From JAIBBG01 sp043748015 (GTDB lineage: Bacteria; Bacteroidota; Bacteroidia; Flavobacteriales_D; Sanyastnellaceae), in NCBI GenBank assembly GCA_043748015.1, contig JAYTOA010000094.1, forward strand, positions 1 to 13,525: 13,525 bases of DNA, given 5' to 3'. A program made the translations under genes and the position numbers. Below the pieces are notes generated by a model. The model made no database searches and was not told the origin of the DNA. It saw only the letters and a list, made by a program, of their open reading frames with translations. Of this stretch, positions 1 through 9,000 are shown one piece after another (the stretch's first letter is position 1; every line of letters begins with the position of its first letter).

Positions 1-3000
1 GCATCAATATAACCGAAAATGTGATTTTCAGATACTTCAAACCCCGAACAAATGGACAAGGAAATGCCTTCATACTTCACAAGCGCATTGTCCAGTTGAT
101 TGATACCGGTTGGTAATCCAACATGTATAGTGTTGCGGTCAATTTTCACTCTTGGATGCTTCCAATTATCGATGGCTACCAGATTTTTTTCCAATATCAC
201 ATCATTGATATTCGAACCTTGATAATACGGTTGGCCTCCGTTGAAATCGATTCCCATCCTGAAGCCGACAATAGTTGATAAGGGAGATGAAATACTGGAT
301 GAAGAAATGGACAGCTTTGAGTCAAAAGTAAGTACTCCCGTACCTCGCTTCGACCAATCATCGACAGCCGTGAGGTTTTCAAAAATACAATCGGTTAATT
401 TCGCTCCTTTATATCTTCCGAAAGATATCATTGGTGGTCCTGGCACATTCCAGATAGTTGGAAAATGATTCACCGCGTCATCTGTCCATTGAAAAAGGCA
501 ATTGTCTATATTGATGTATTTGGTATAATTCGCCGCGTTACCGCTTCGCACTATTATGGCCGTTTTGTTGTCAATAAAACTTGAATTGGAAATCGACATG
601 CTTCCACATTCAAGTGAACTGAATAAACCCGCGGATGAAATGTCAACGCATGTAATACCGCACACAGCGTGCTTAACAACTAGTGCATCGGCGTTCTTAA
701 TTGTTCCACCCAGCGAGTTAGTTGTGTTGTGATTGGAAATAAGGTTAATTCCTTTCCAACTCGCTCCGCACGCGTCCATGAGTACATGTGCCAGTTGAAC
801 AGAACAATCTTCATTTACTCGCATCTCACCGTTAATATCAAAGTATAGCTGGCAATCGTGAATCTCCCAGGTAGTTATTGGGCCCGACACAATAATGCTG
901 CCACTGACATGCACTACTTGATTGTTCAAGTATTGATCTGCCAAAGCCTGACTGGTTATTGGAGGAATATTCACCGCTGCGATTGCGCCGACAACCACTG
1001 TTTCTGAAACGGAACATTCCGAGCCATAAGAAGCAGTCACCACATATGTTCCCACAGCAAGATTTTCCGGATCTTCCTCTGATGAGGTCGTTGGTCCTGT
1101 CCAACTAATATTGACGTTGGCCGGAGCATTGTTGATGGTAATGAAAGCCTTTCCAAGTTCACTTTCCGGACAAGGATTGTCGACCACCTGATCTACTGTA
1201 ATATCCATCGCACAGCAACCTGCATCGTCAACCAATACTGTGTTAACGTCTTCCACAGGACATCCATTAGCATTGGTATAGGTGAATACGATTTGATATT
1301 CGCCTTCGCCGGCGATGGCGGCGTGAAATGAATTTCCATCAATTCCAATGCTTCCAGGCGGGCAAGTTGGACAGGAGAATGTACCGGTGAAACCGGGACT
1401 TGTGATATAAGAGGACAAATTGTTGATGGACCCCTCAGTACAAATGACTTCAGGTAATGCCACAACGTGTCCAAAATAAGGTTTCAATGAAACATCATCA
1501 ATAAAAACACCTGTTATAAGGGAATCATACGGCGAATCCCAAATATTGTAATCTATGGTTAGGTATTGATAATCGTTGCCAATGGTTTCAGGTATCTGAA
1601 CAATCACTTCTCTGTAGTGCCAGTCACTTGTAGCAGTCGGACTTGGGCCTACGGGTTCTATGGGTGTCGGCTCGGCAAGAACTACTGTACCCGGAAATAG
1701 GCTCGTGTTGACCTCTAGGAGAGCATTATTTGTTTCGTCAAAATCTACGGCGTTATCAATTAGAAACCTCAATTTCGCAGGGACATTCCCCATACCATAC
1801 AAATTATTGAATGTAGGATACATTTGATCGGTGAGATTCGGGTCCAGGTTCGATTTGAATGCTTTGGCATAATATGATAAAATATAGGAATTACCAGGTA
1901 CCAATGGCGCACTTAATAATGATCTAAATCGACTTGTATTAATAAATTGATGCATCTGACTTGAAGATGGGCCAGTGAGAATCAATCGATCAACTTTATG
2001 TGCTCCAATGAAAATGAGTCCACCATTGTTATTGTTGAAATTGTTATAGGTTTCTGTGGCGGGTTCTGATCTAGTGTTACTGCCAATTCCTGCTTGTGGA
2101 CTTGAATTAGCGGGCGTTATAAGACTATTGCTTGAGGTGCCTGTACCATAACAACTAAAAGCAATACCTAAAGTATCTAGTACGTCTGTTGCTCTACTGA
2201 AATACGTTCCGGGCAGTATTGGTTTTCCGTATATTTCCCAGCATGTCATGGTAAGCGTGTTACTCGGCCTAAGAAAATGGGAACAATCCTCCGAGTCGGT
2301 TTCGAAATCACCATTGCTGATGAGGTTGCAATTATTAATCAAGCATTCTTCCCTTCCATATAAAAAGAATGTACTGGGAGTGTTTGATTTCTGGACGAAT
2401 ACATATGTAATGTTTCCTTTGGTTAAACCAATCACCGGAATGTATCGAAAAATGAATAAGCTACCTGAATTGGAGGCTGGAGTAAACTGAATTACAGACG
2501 TAGCATCTCCGGAAGTTTGATTTTCAATTCCATCAATGGACACCGTGCCATTGCCTCCGATTAATTCGAGACATTCGAATGTTAGATTTTCTATATCCGT
2601 TGAAAAATCATTGCTGAGAATTGATGGAATTATTACTGGTAATCCGTTATCACTGATTATAGTAAACACGCCTTGATCGTTGAGGCCGTCATTGAATCCT
2701 ATGACATGTTTGCTGGTGCAAACTCCACTCGGATAAATGATATTGTTCGCAATTACTCCATCGTCAGTAACCCCGTCATCGAGAAAACCAAACCGATCGT
2801 TGATTTGATAACCGAGATTGCACAATATCGTTCTCTCTTCATCCTGCAAGAAACGCCGCATTACTCCGCTTTGAAATCCTCTGGCCATGAGGTAGTGTTC
2901 AAATTCAGGAACAACCTCAGAATCACACTCGTCCGCCATGTGACTCAATGAAGATCCTTGTGCATAACAGCCCGGGTTATATATCGCTTGATTTAGTGTG

Positions 3001-3638
3001 CCTCCGAACTGAATTGCAGTTGAGCAATCCGTTGTAAACTCATGAGCTCCATCACACAATGGAGACAACACACCAATTGGAATGGCACTATTCCAAACCG
3101 AAGTATACATGCTACAATCCTCGGTGGCATCATATAACAAAGGCAAAGCCGGTCCTGTAGTCTGGGGTTTTTGAAGAAATGTGTCATATCTGGTAAAGTA
3201 TGGCGCGACCACAAAGCCTGAATTTCCTGTCCCATTAATCTGAGAAGCAAAGCCAAGTGCGTGAATCAACTCATGCAACAACAAGGAGTATAAATCGTGA
3301 TTGGTGAAAGAAGGAGAGGTATTCAAGCCAAGATGCCAATGCACAGGGTTTGTATTGAACGTAGCGGAGGAATTATCCTCATCCCTGAAATTCACCGCTA
3401 TCTGTCCATGATAATAGAATTGAGAACCGTATAAGTTATTCGGTAAAACCATATTTGCTACGTCAACATATGCATCCTGACCGGAATTTATGGTCTTCCA
3501 GATCATGTTATCCAAAATTCCCCCAACTCCCGGTAATGGCTGAGGAAAGGCATAATAGGTTCGGGCTTCTGCAAGCAGTATATCCAGAGCAAGATCACTG
3601 TATCCCAAATCGAGCGAATTTCTTACGCGAATCCGCAC
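1..3638 (-). CDS. Downstream open part of the metalloprotease gene (catalytic, binding and beta-helix domains), partial
   Basis: After the TAA the same frame resumes at once with residues FVRIRVRNSLDLGY and stays open to the window edge. Restart candidates are a GTG at 3638 and an ATG at 3506; neither is followed by a signal peptide, so a protein made from here would not be exported by Sec. The segment holds the zinc motif (codons 3275-3249) preceded by DLYSLLL, the SLSHM ligand region (about 2954-2938), the DEERTILCNLGY segment that typically closes this protease domain, the galactose-binding-like module (about 2330-1497) and the beta-helix region (about 940-1). Its intact state over more than 1200 codons means the lesion is either very recent or a sequence error. 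The span is certain; independent expression is doubtful. Confidence 0.4.
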   Translation of the reverse strand, partial: MRIRVRNSLDLGYSDLALDILLAEARTYYAFPQPLPGVGGILDNMIWKTINSGQDAYVDVANMVLPNNLYGSQFYYHGQIAVNFRDEDNSSATFNTNPVHWHLGLNTSPSFTNHDLYSLLLHELIHALGFASQINGTGNSGFVVAPYFTRYDTFLQKPQTTGPALPLLYDATEDCSMYTSVWNSAIPIGVLSPLCDGAHEFTTDCSTAIQFGGTLNQAIYNPGCYAQGSSLSHMADECDSEVVPEFEHYLMARGFQSGVMRRFLQDEERTILCNLGYQINDRFGFLDDGVTDDGVIANNIIYPSGVCTSKHVIGFNDGLNDQGVFTIISDNGLPVIIPSILSNDFSTDIENLTFECLELIGGNGTVSIDGIENQTSGDATSVIQFTPASNSGSLFIFRYIPVIGLTKGNITYVFVQKSNTPSTFFLYGREECLINNCNLISNGDFETDSEDCSHFLRPSNTLTMTCWEIYGKPILPGTYFSRATDVLDTLGIAFSCYGTGTSSNSLITPANSSPQAGIGSNTRSEPATETYNNFNNNNGGLIFIGAHKVDRLILTGPSSSQMHQFINTSRFRSLLSAPLVPGNSYILSYYAKAFKSNLDPNLTDQMYPTFNNLYGMGNVPAKLRFLIDNAVDFDETNNALLEVNTSLFPGTVVLAEPTPIEPVGPSPTATSDWHYREVIVQIPETIGNDYQYLTIDYNIWDSPYDSLITGVFIDDVSLKPYFGHVVALPEVICTEGSINNLSSYITSPGFTGTFSCPTCPPGSIGIDGNSFHAAIAGEGEYQIVFTYTNANGCPVEDVNTVLVDDAGCCAMDITVDQVVDNPCPESELGKAFITINNAPANVNISWTGPTTSSEEDPENLAVGTYVVTASYGSECSVSETVVVGAIAAVNIPPITSQALADQYLNNQVVHVSGSIIVSGPITTWEIHDCQLYFDINGEMRVNEDCSVQLAHVLMDACGASWKGINLISNHNTTNSLGGTIKNADALVVKHAVCGITCVDISSAGLFSSLECGSMSISNSSFIDNKTAIIVRSGNAANYTKYINIDNCLFQWTDDAVNHFPTIWNVPGPPMISFGRYKGAKLTDCIFENLTAVDDWSKRGTGVLTFDSKLSISSSSISSPLSTIVGFRMGIDFNGGQPYYQGSNINDVILEKNLVAIDNWKHPRVKIDRNTIHVGLPTGINQLDNALVKYEGISLSICSGFEVSENHIFGYID

Positions 3639-3641
3639 AAA

Positions 3642-3644
3642 TTA
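3642..3644 (-). other. Single in-frame TAA interrupting the protease gene
   Basis: The codon string reads CCT GAC TAA TTT GTG CGG ATT on the minus strand. The residues on both sides (LIIPVNPD and FVRIRVRNS) belong to one continuous domain. One substitution (for example from CAA, AAA, GAA, TAC or TAT) would restore the frame. TAA also ends radA, the NIDO protein gene and the membrane protein gene in this window, so codon reassignment is not a good explanation. Confidence 0.85.
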
Positions 3645-3995
3645 GTCAGGATTTACCGGAATAATTAAACGAGACAAATCTTGCATTACATGACAAAGAA
3701 CTTCTCTGCGTGCTAAATGAATTGGATCGCTGGCATCTTCGAAACCTGATCCAGAATCAAAGTAGGCCGTGAAGTATCCTGATGAAGTGCATGGGGCTAT
3801 TCCGCCCGCTCCGCGACTGCTGGCCTTAAGGGAATCCACACGAAGATCTGTTAAGGCATAGATACCGCCGTGTGAATCATAAATAGAGTCGAAGTAACCA
3901 CCATAAGGAGCAATGGGCTCTTCGAACTGAGCAGATACCCGATCTGCATTGATGAATACAAAAAGTAGTGCAATAATGGTCAATCTAAATTTCAT
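3642..3995 (-). CDS. N-terminal fragment of the metalloprotease (117 aa, signal peptide)
   Basis: This is the part of the protease gene upstream of the premature TAA. I chose the ATG at 3995 because it begins a typical signal peptide: Lys2 and Arg4, a hydrophobic core (LTIIALLFVF), then a cleavage site at VSA|Q after residue 22. An ATG 35 codons upstream (4100) would bury this signal inside the protein. The mature part contains GGYFDSIYDS, a paired CTSSGYFTAYFDSGSGFED segment and a helix with REVLCHVMQDLSRLI. From memory, that pattern opens the secreted metalloprotease family to which the downstream frame belongs. Alone it lacks the HExxH motif, so the fragment should have no peptidase activity. 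A possible promoter lies at 4058-4089. Confidence 0.5.
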   Translation of the reverse strand: MKFRLTIIALLFVFINADRVSAQFEEPIAPYGGYFDSIYDSHGGIYALTDLRVDSLKASSRGAGGIAPCTSSGYFTAYFDSGSGFEDASDPIHLARREVLCHVMQDLSRLIIPVNPD

Positions 3996-4057
3996 AGGGA
4001 GTTGATTTAAGGTTAATACGTTTTGGAAAAATTTCTTCGGATAATTTAGCAACGCGA

Positions 4058-4089
4058 TAAAACTATAACTTCTCACTACTGGCAAACAA
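4058..4089 (-). promoter_or_regulatory. Weak candidate promoter for the metalloprotease gene
   Basis: On the minus strand TAGTTTTA (4065-4058) matches the Bacteroidota -7 element TAnnTTTG except for the last base. TTG triplets lie 17 nt (4085-4083) and 21 nt (4089-4087) upstream rather than at the usual 19. It sits about 60-95 nt before the start codon, a sensible place. The spacing is imperfect, so this is only a candidate. Confidence 0.25.
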
Positions 4090-4090
4090 G

Positions 4091-4125
4091 CGTTAAACAA
4101 CCCAATTTCGGTAGGTTGTTTGACG
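4091..4125. repeat. 12-bp inverted repeat upstream of the metalloprotease
   Basis: Arms CGTTAAACAACC (4091-4102) and GGTTGTTTGACG (4114-4125) are complementary except for one position, which is a G-U pair if transcribed from the plus strand. The loop is 11 nt. Neither side carries a T-run, so an intrinsic terminator is unlikely. It lies about 95 nt before the protease ATG, just upstream of the weak promoter candidate, so an operator or a mobile-repeat remnant are both possible. Confidence 0.45.
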
Positions 4126-4228
4126 GAGTAAAATACCGTTGAATAACGCTTTTGGTTTTATCTCACCACCACTAAGCGTCAACATTTGTACACGCCAGTG
4201 AAAAATAAAATCAGCAAAAAAGATATAA

Positions 4229-4373
4229 GATTATAGGGATCGTGACTCGCATTGAAAGCTGCAAATTGCTGCACTTCAGCCAACGGCAACTTGTTATAGA
4301 TTGTCGCTCGCGCTCAAATCGCAAATGGGAATGCAGGAAAATAGGATTATGGGATTATAGGGAGCGCCACTCG
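4229..4373. repeat. Two diverged 21-bp direct repeats, 124 bp apart
   Basis: The units at 4229-4249 and 4353-4373 both start GATTATAGGGA and end ACTCG and match at 18 of 21 positions. The second is preceded by a partial copy, AGGATTATGG (4343-4352). This looks like a dispersed intergenic repeat with decaying copies; no coding capacity is apparent. Confidence 0.5.
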
Positions 4374-4453
4374 AGCCAATCCACAAATCTCGAGGTCACA
4401 AAATGCTATGCACTTAAAAATCTCAGACCACACAAAAGGAAAAAACTCGCGAG

Positions 4454-4481
4454 AACTCTGAACTCCTAACTCTAAACTTCT
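4454..4481. repeat. Heptanucleotide tandem repeat, four copies
   Basis: Four consecutive 7-mers read AACTCTG, AACTCCT, AACTCTA and AACTTCT, about 40 bp beyond the radA stop codon. The consensus is AACTCYN. Such heptamer arrays can change copy number by slippage; no function can be read from the sequence. Confidence 0.6.
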
Positions 4482-4519
4482 TCTGCGCATCTCTGCACTT
4501 CAAAAAACGCAACCCGAAA

Positions 4520-5881
4520 TTAGCCGAATACCTTTTCAAACAACTCCTCCACCTTACCCACTTGCACTACGCGGATGTTTTTCGGGATGTCTTGAAGCCC
4601 TTTGTTGAAGCGCGACACATAGATTTCTTCAAAGCCGAGTTTCATCGCTTCATTGATGCGTTGATCTATTCTCGACACCGGCCGAATCTCACCACTCAAT
4701 CCAACTTCACCGGCAAAACAAGTGAGTTTGGGAATGGCGATTTCAGCATTGCTGGAAAGTATGGCGGAGACTACGGCGAGATCCATCGCAGGATCTTCAA
4801 GTCGCATTCCACCGGCTATGTTGAGGAAGACATCTTTCATTCCCAATCGAAAGCCGCAACGTTTTTCCAATACCGCCAATAACATATTCAATCTTCGTGT
4901 ATCGAAACCTGTTGTGCTTCGTTGCGGTGTTCCATAAACTGCCGTGCTCACCAGAGCTTGTATTTCCACAAGCAACGGACGAATGCCTTCCATCGTTGCG
5001 GCAATGGCTGCGCCGCTTAAGTCTTCGGTTTGGGAGTGAATGAGTATCTCCGATGGATTGGCAACTTCGCGCAATCCTGCTCCTTGCATTTCATAAATAC
5101 CCAATTCATTCGTGCTGCCAAATCGATTTTTTGTGGCGCGCATCAATCGATAAATGTGATGGCGATCGCCTTCAAATTGCAGGACTGTATCCACCATGTG
5201 CTCGAGCACTTTTGGTCCCGCGAGTGTTCCTTCCTTGGTGATGTGCCCAATAAGAAAAACAACCGTGTTCGATTCTTTCGCAAACTTCATCAAACCGGAA
5301 GCACACTCACGCACTTGCGATACACTTCCCGCAGAACTTTCAATTGTTTGCGTATTCATCGTTTGAATAGAATCAACAATGAGAAGATTGGGTTGCATCT
5401 CTGCTGCGTGCATCAGAATATTCTCCAGCGATGTTTCCATCAACACCATACAACGTGGATTATCGAGGTTCAATCTTTCCGCGCGCATTCTGATCTGCTC
5501 TTCACTCTCTTCTCCACTCACATACAACACCGAAATGTTCAACTGTCGCAACGCAACTTGTAACATCAAAGTGCTCTTTCCTATGCCGGGTTCACCACCA
5601 AACAATATGAGACTTCCGGGAACAAGTCCGCCACCTAGCACGCGATTCAATTCATTATCTAGCAAAGGAATTCTTGGCAATTGTGTCGATTGCAAATCGC
5701 TTATCGGTTGCGGTTTATTTGCTTTCTGCAGCGTTCTTTTTCCCGTAATCGGTGATTCTGTTTTTTGTATGACTTCTTCCACGAATGAATTCCACTCATT
5801 GCACGACGGACATTTACCCACCCACTTGGGAGATTGTGTGCCACAGTTCTGGCAAAAAAATGCTGTGCGGATTTTACTCAT
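4520..5881 (-). CDS. radA: DNA repair protein RadA (Sms), branch-migration ATPase
   Basis: RadA is a cytoplasmic RecA-like ATPase that drives branch migration of recombination intermediates and aids recombinational repair. The 453 residues match the usual family length. In order: an N-terminal zinc finger with Cys10, Cys13, Cys24 and Cys27; a RecA-like core with Walker A GGEPGIGKST at 95-104 and Walker B LLIVD at 166-170; the diagnostic RadA motif KNRFG at 251-255; and a C-terminal Lon-like domain from about 285 with GLSGEIRPV and a DQRINEA segment. RadA's Lon-like domain is known to be non-proteolytic. The ATG at 5881 places the zinc finger at the expected distance from the N-terminus. The gene stands alone between the terminator of the NIDO protein gene and the repeat-rich gap; I see no clear promoter in the 89 bp between that terminator and the start. 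Confidence 0.97.
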   Translation of the reverse strand: MSKIRTAFFCQNCGTQSPKWVGKCPSCNEWNSFVEEVIQKTESPITGKRTLQKANKPQPISDLQSTQLPRIPLLDNELNRVLGGGLVPGSLILFGGEPGIGKSTLMLQVALRQLNISVLYVSGEESEEQIRMRAERLNLDNPRCMVLMETSLENILMHAAEMQPNLLIVDSIQTMNTQTIESSAGSVSQVRECASGLMKFAKESNTVVFLIGHITKEGTLAGPKVLEHMVDTVLQFEGDRHHIYRLMRATKNRFGSTNELGIYEMQGAGLREVANPSEILIHSQTEDLSGAAIAATMEGIRPLLVEIQALVSTAVYGTPQRSTTGFDTRRLNMLLAVLEKRCGFRLGMKDVFLNIAGGMRLEDPAMDLAVVSAILSSNAEIAIPKLTCFAGEVGLSGEIRPVSRIDQRINEAMKLGFEEIYVSRFNKGLQDIPKNIRVVQVGKVEELFEKVFG

Positions 5882-5898
5882 TGTCGGCGAATTTATTC

Positions 5899-5943
5899 GT
5901 TATTGGTTATTGAGTTATTGGTTACTGGGTTATTAAGTCGTTA
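5899..5943. repeat. 15-bp tandem repeat just upstream of radA
   Basis: Two near-identical units, GTTATTGGTTATTGA (5899-5913) and GTTATTGGTTACTGG (5914-5928), are followed by a degraded third unit beginning GTTATTAAG (5929-5943). The array ends 18 bp before the radA start codon, so it would lie within the radA leader or promoter region. Confidence 0.65.
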
Positions 5944-5970
5944 AGGGCGCTTCCAATAACCATAAACAAC

Positions 5971-5997
5971 AAGAGGCCATCAATACGATGGCCTCTT
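5971..5997 (-). terminator. Hairpin terminator after the NIDO / type B CTD gene
   Basis: Perfect 11-bp arms AAGAGGCCATC (5971-5981) and GATGGCCTCTT (5987-5997) enclose a 5-nt loop, 23 bp past the stop codon of the 1203-residue gene. On the minus strand the stem is followed by the T-rich stretch TTGTTGTTTATGG rather than a pure T-run. It separates that gene from radA. Confidence 0.75.
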
Positions 5998-6019
5998 TCA
6001 AAACATCTTTAAAAGTCGA

Positions 6020-9000
6020 TTATCTCAGAATTGTGAAGAAGCCTTTGTATTCGGTCTTCAATCCAAATGGCAATTGAATGAAATACCAGTATGTTCCTTC
6101 AGCAAGATCTGTAGCTGTCCAGTTATTCAAATAATTTTTCGATTCGAAAACATTATCACCCCAACGATTGAAAATGGTCAAATGAACATTGGTGTAATTT
6201 TCGAGTCCTTTGATGTAAAATTTATCATTGCCTCCGCCTCCATTTGGAGTGAAAACGTTTGGAATGGTGATCTCACATGCATTGGATTGAACCTGCCATG
6301 TGGCTTGATCTGAACCGCAGCCATTGCTCACTGTTCCCGTAATTGTCAACGGTATGCCGAGACAATCTGTAGGGACGTTATCTGCACAGTATTGTAATGT
6401 CGCGCTGCTTGAACCAATGCCGAGACCGCTGCAATTCGTCGACCATGAATAGCTGACATTCTCGCCAGTTACAATCAAATCATATTGTTTGCACTCACGT
6501 GGACAAAGCGCCGTTAGTTCCGGACTTCCGGACGAGGTGCTCGGTGCAGATGAAATATCCACGTTTGCACATCCATTGGCGCTCGTTCCACAACCGTGGA
6601 TGTCGGTTACATTCCAGCAATAATTGCCATCAATAGTTGCAGTGATTGCATTCGATGAAGAGGTGATAGGCCCTGTCCAGGCAATCGTGTATTGTGACGC
6701 ATTGTTGTAAGAAACACTCAAAGGAACCTGTCCGGTGTTGCACTCGAGATAATTTGCATTGGGTGATGACGTAATGCCTGCAGCAACAACTCCGGAAATG
6801 GAAGCCGATGCTGAATTAGAAACATCACATAAATTATTTACTATCACCGAATACGTTCCAGGGATGGTAACATTCAGCGTAGGCGTCGTCGCATTACCCG
6901 GTGTCCATTGATAATGCAGGTTTGAATTGTCTTGTGAAGCTGGAATAGGATCAAGCGTAACCGATGCGCCTGCACACAAACTCTGATTGTTCAACGAAGG
7001 CTCGGGTACATCAGGATGATGTATTATCTGCATGGAGTCTGAAGCTGTTCCGCATCCGTTCGTTACAGTTGCCGTAATTGTAGTTGTAACATAGCCGGTA
7101 TATGGACCGAGGGTTGCTGCAAGATTATTTGCAGAAGGAACAGCACCTTGACCTGTCCATGTAATAGAACCGGTTCCACCAATGTCGGAAATACTGATGG
7201 TCTGCGCACTCGTTTCGGTATCGCAAAGAAGTAAATCCAAACCTGGTGTCATCGTAAGCGTTGGGGCTTGCGTGTATTCCATGTTATAGCAATGATTAAT
7301 GCTGCATGCAGGATCGGCGAAGCACAATTGATAGTTACCATATTGTGTTGGAGTAAACGTAGTGTTCATGGTAGTCATGCTCGTCATATTCCAGCCTGAA
7401 GGACCAGTTACTGTCCATTGACCTTGCAATGGCGTACTCACACAAGTAGACAAGGCCGACCATACGATGCCGTCATTTAAAGGTGCAGGAATAATTGTTG
7501 GCGTGTTTTGACCACAGTTGATTACCCAAAGAGAGTTGCCCTGGAAATTATTTCCGTTTGCAAAATATTCGATGGCGACACTATCTCCCGCACCTATTAC
7601 TGGAGCGCTATAAACGGTGAATGCGTTGAATGTTGTAAAAAAATACTCTGTTGGAGCAGCGCCTGAGGCAGGATAAACATAAATGTTGATGTACGAACCT
7701 TGCCATCCATTTGCACTGGTGCTTAAGCCATAAATGGTGAGATGCCCAGCGGGTGGATTAGAATATCCGCAAAATTGTTTTGCCTGCAGACCATTGCACT
7801 GAGGTCCGTTATTGTCAGCATTGGATGCGCAAACAAATGATTCGGTGATGTTCACCAGTTTTATATTCAAGCCCTGACACCCGGCAGAATCCGTTACAAG
7901 AATTCCATAGTTGCCATTCACATTTCCTGTCACCTGCACACATGGCTCATCCAATGGAGTACCGGTTACGAACTCACCTGTATAGCCAGGATAAACATAC
8001 CATTCGTATGATTCATATTCACCTAAAACACACAGTGTGGTGTCTTGTCCCGGGCACATTGGAATAGGATTATTTCCGCCGACAAGCTGAGGAATGAAAT
8101 AAGGTGTTACTGTAATATTCAATGTTCCAACTGCCGAACAAATTCCGTAGTGACCAACAACGGTCACATTGCCGGCTGTGGTGACAGCTGCAGTCATTCC
8201 GTTGGCACCATTGCTCCAAGTATAAGAATCGAACCCTTCACTTGCTGTTAGAAGTGTTTCTCCGCCGGCACAGATAGATGACACACCGGAAATGGTTATG
8301 GGAGGAGGTACAATATCTTCCACGATGAACACATATGTGACCGTTCGCGATGCCACCGGTGTTCCATTATCAGTTGCAATGATATTTACTGTATTGCTGC
8401 CGACATTGGATGCACTTGCGACGAATTGTGCCAAGCTCAACTGTGCTGCGTTCACCAAGCTTGCGCTGCTATTGATAGGCGTTGCAGAAAAACCTGTGCC
8501 GCTTTGGTTGAAAGTGATGGTTGTGGTCTGATTTGATTCGGGACTGGTGAATGCGAGATCAAAATTGAATGTTTCACCAATGCACATTCTGATGGTATCA
8601 CATGCTTCGCCAATTACCTGAGGTGGTTGATTGATGTTGAAATTGGCTATGCTCGTGTTGAATGAAATCACGCGACCATCCAACCAATCCACGCCGTCTT
8701 GTTGATTCAATGCAACGCCGTATGGGCCGTTGTACTGTGTACTGTTGCAAATATTGAATCGGCCAAAAGCATAGTGTTGATTACCGGTTGCACGATCGCA
8801 ACCTACTACGGCAAGGTTGGTGTTGGCTTGACATCCACCGTTTGCGCCGCTAATCTGGCTATTGGCCCATTGCATGTCATAATAAGTGAATTGAACATTA
8901 TTACCTCCACCAATGATGGGACTGCCATCCGGTGTAATGATCATCTGAAATGAATTCTTCTTATCACTACCGTTGGGCCAATAACCCACATTGATGTAGT

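Larger units (their letters stand above)
1..3995 (-). pseudogene. Secreted zinc metalloprotease / beta-helix protein, interrupted by an in-frame stop, 3' end outside window
   Basis: Reading from the ATG at 3995, one frame stays open to the window edge (1331 codons) except for a TAA at 3644-3642 (codon 118). Frame was checked at several points (HELIHALGF at 3275, SLSHM near 2942, the FIDDVSL segment near 1500) and is continuous. Counting the stop as one position: signal peptide 1-22; protease domain to about 400 with HELIHALGF at 241-249, a likely third zinc ligand His352 in SLSHM, and a Met-turn candidate Met370 (YLMARG). Next come a galactose-binding-like module (about 556-833, starting NLISNGDFET and ending FIDDVSL), an SprB-like segment (about 945-1000), and a Ser/Asn-rich stretch resembling a right-handed parallel beta-helix (about 1020 onward). 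The arrangement HExxHxxGF, distant His, then Met resembles metzincins of the leishmanolysin (M8) type; that assignment is inference. No sorting domain is visible because the C-terminus is outside the window. The cause of the stop (mutation or sequence error) cannot be decided here. Confidence 0.75.
3996..4519. other. 524-bp gene-free region with degenerate repeats
   Basis: I find no credible gene here: the longest frames lack any recognisable domain and have biased composition. The region holds the inverted repeat at 4091-4125, a pair of related 21-bp units (4229-4249 and 4353-4373) and a heptamer repeat (4454-4481). No clear intrinsic terminator for radA is visible. A run of six T on the minus strand (4445-4440) follows CTCGCGAG, but that palindrome cannot form a proper stem-loop. 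Confidence 0.6.

Noticed and set aside
3642..3644. UAA read as a sense codon (genetic code change or recoding)
   Set aside because: TAA ends radA, the NIDO protein gene and the membrane protein gene in this window, and no recoding element is evident around the codon.
3996..4100. Start of the metalloprotease at the upstream ATG (4100)
   Set aside because: It would place 35 residues before a clear signal peptide; the ATG at 3995 gives a normal Sec signal.
4440..4455. Possible radA terminator (CTCGCGAG followed by six T on the minus strand)
   Set aside because: The palindrome has no room for a loop and cannot form a stable stem.
4242..4469. Small plus-strand reading frame in the radA-protease gap
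   Set aside because: Basic, Ser/Arg-rich sequence with no domain, and it runs through two repeat features; likely spurious.
5030..5936. Plus-strand reading frames opposite radA
   Set aside because: They lie entirely antisense to a well-conserved gene and show no recognisable domain.
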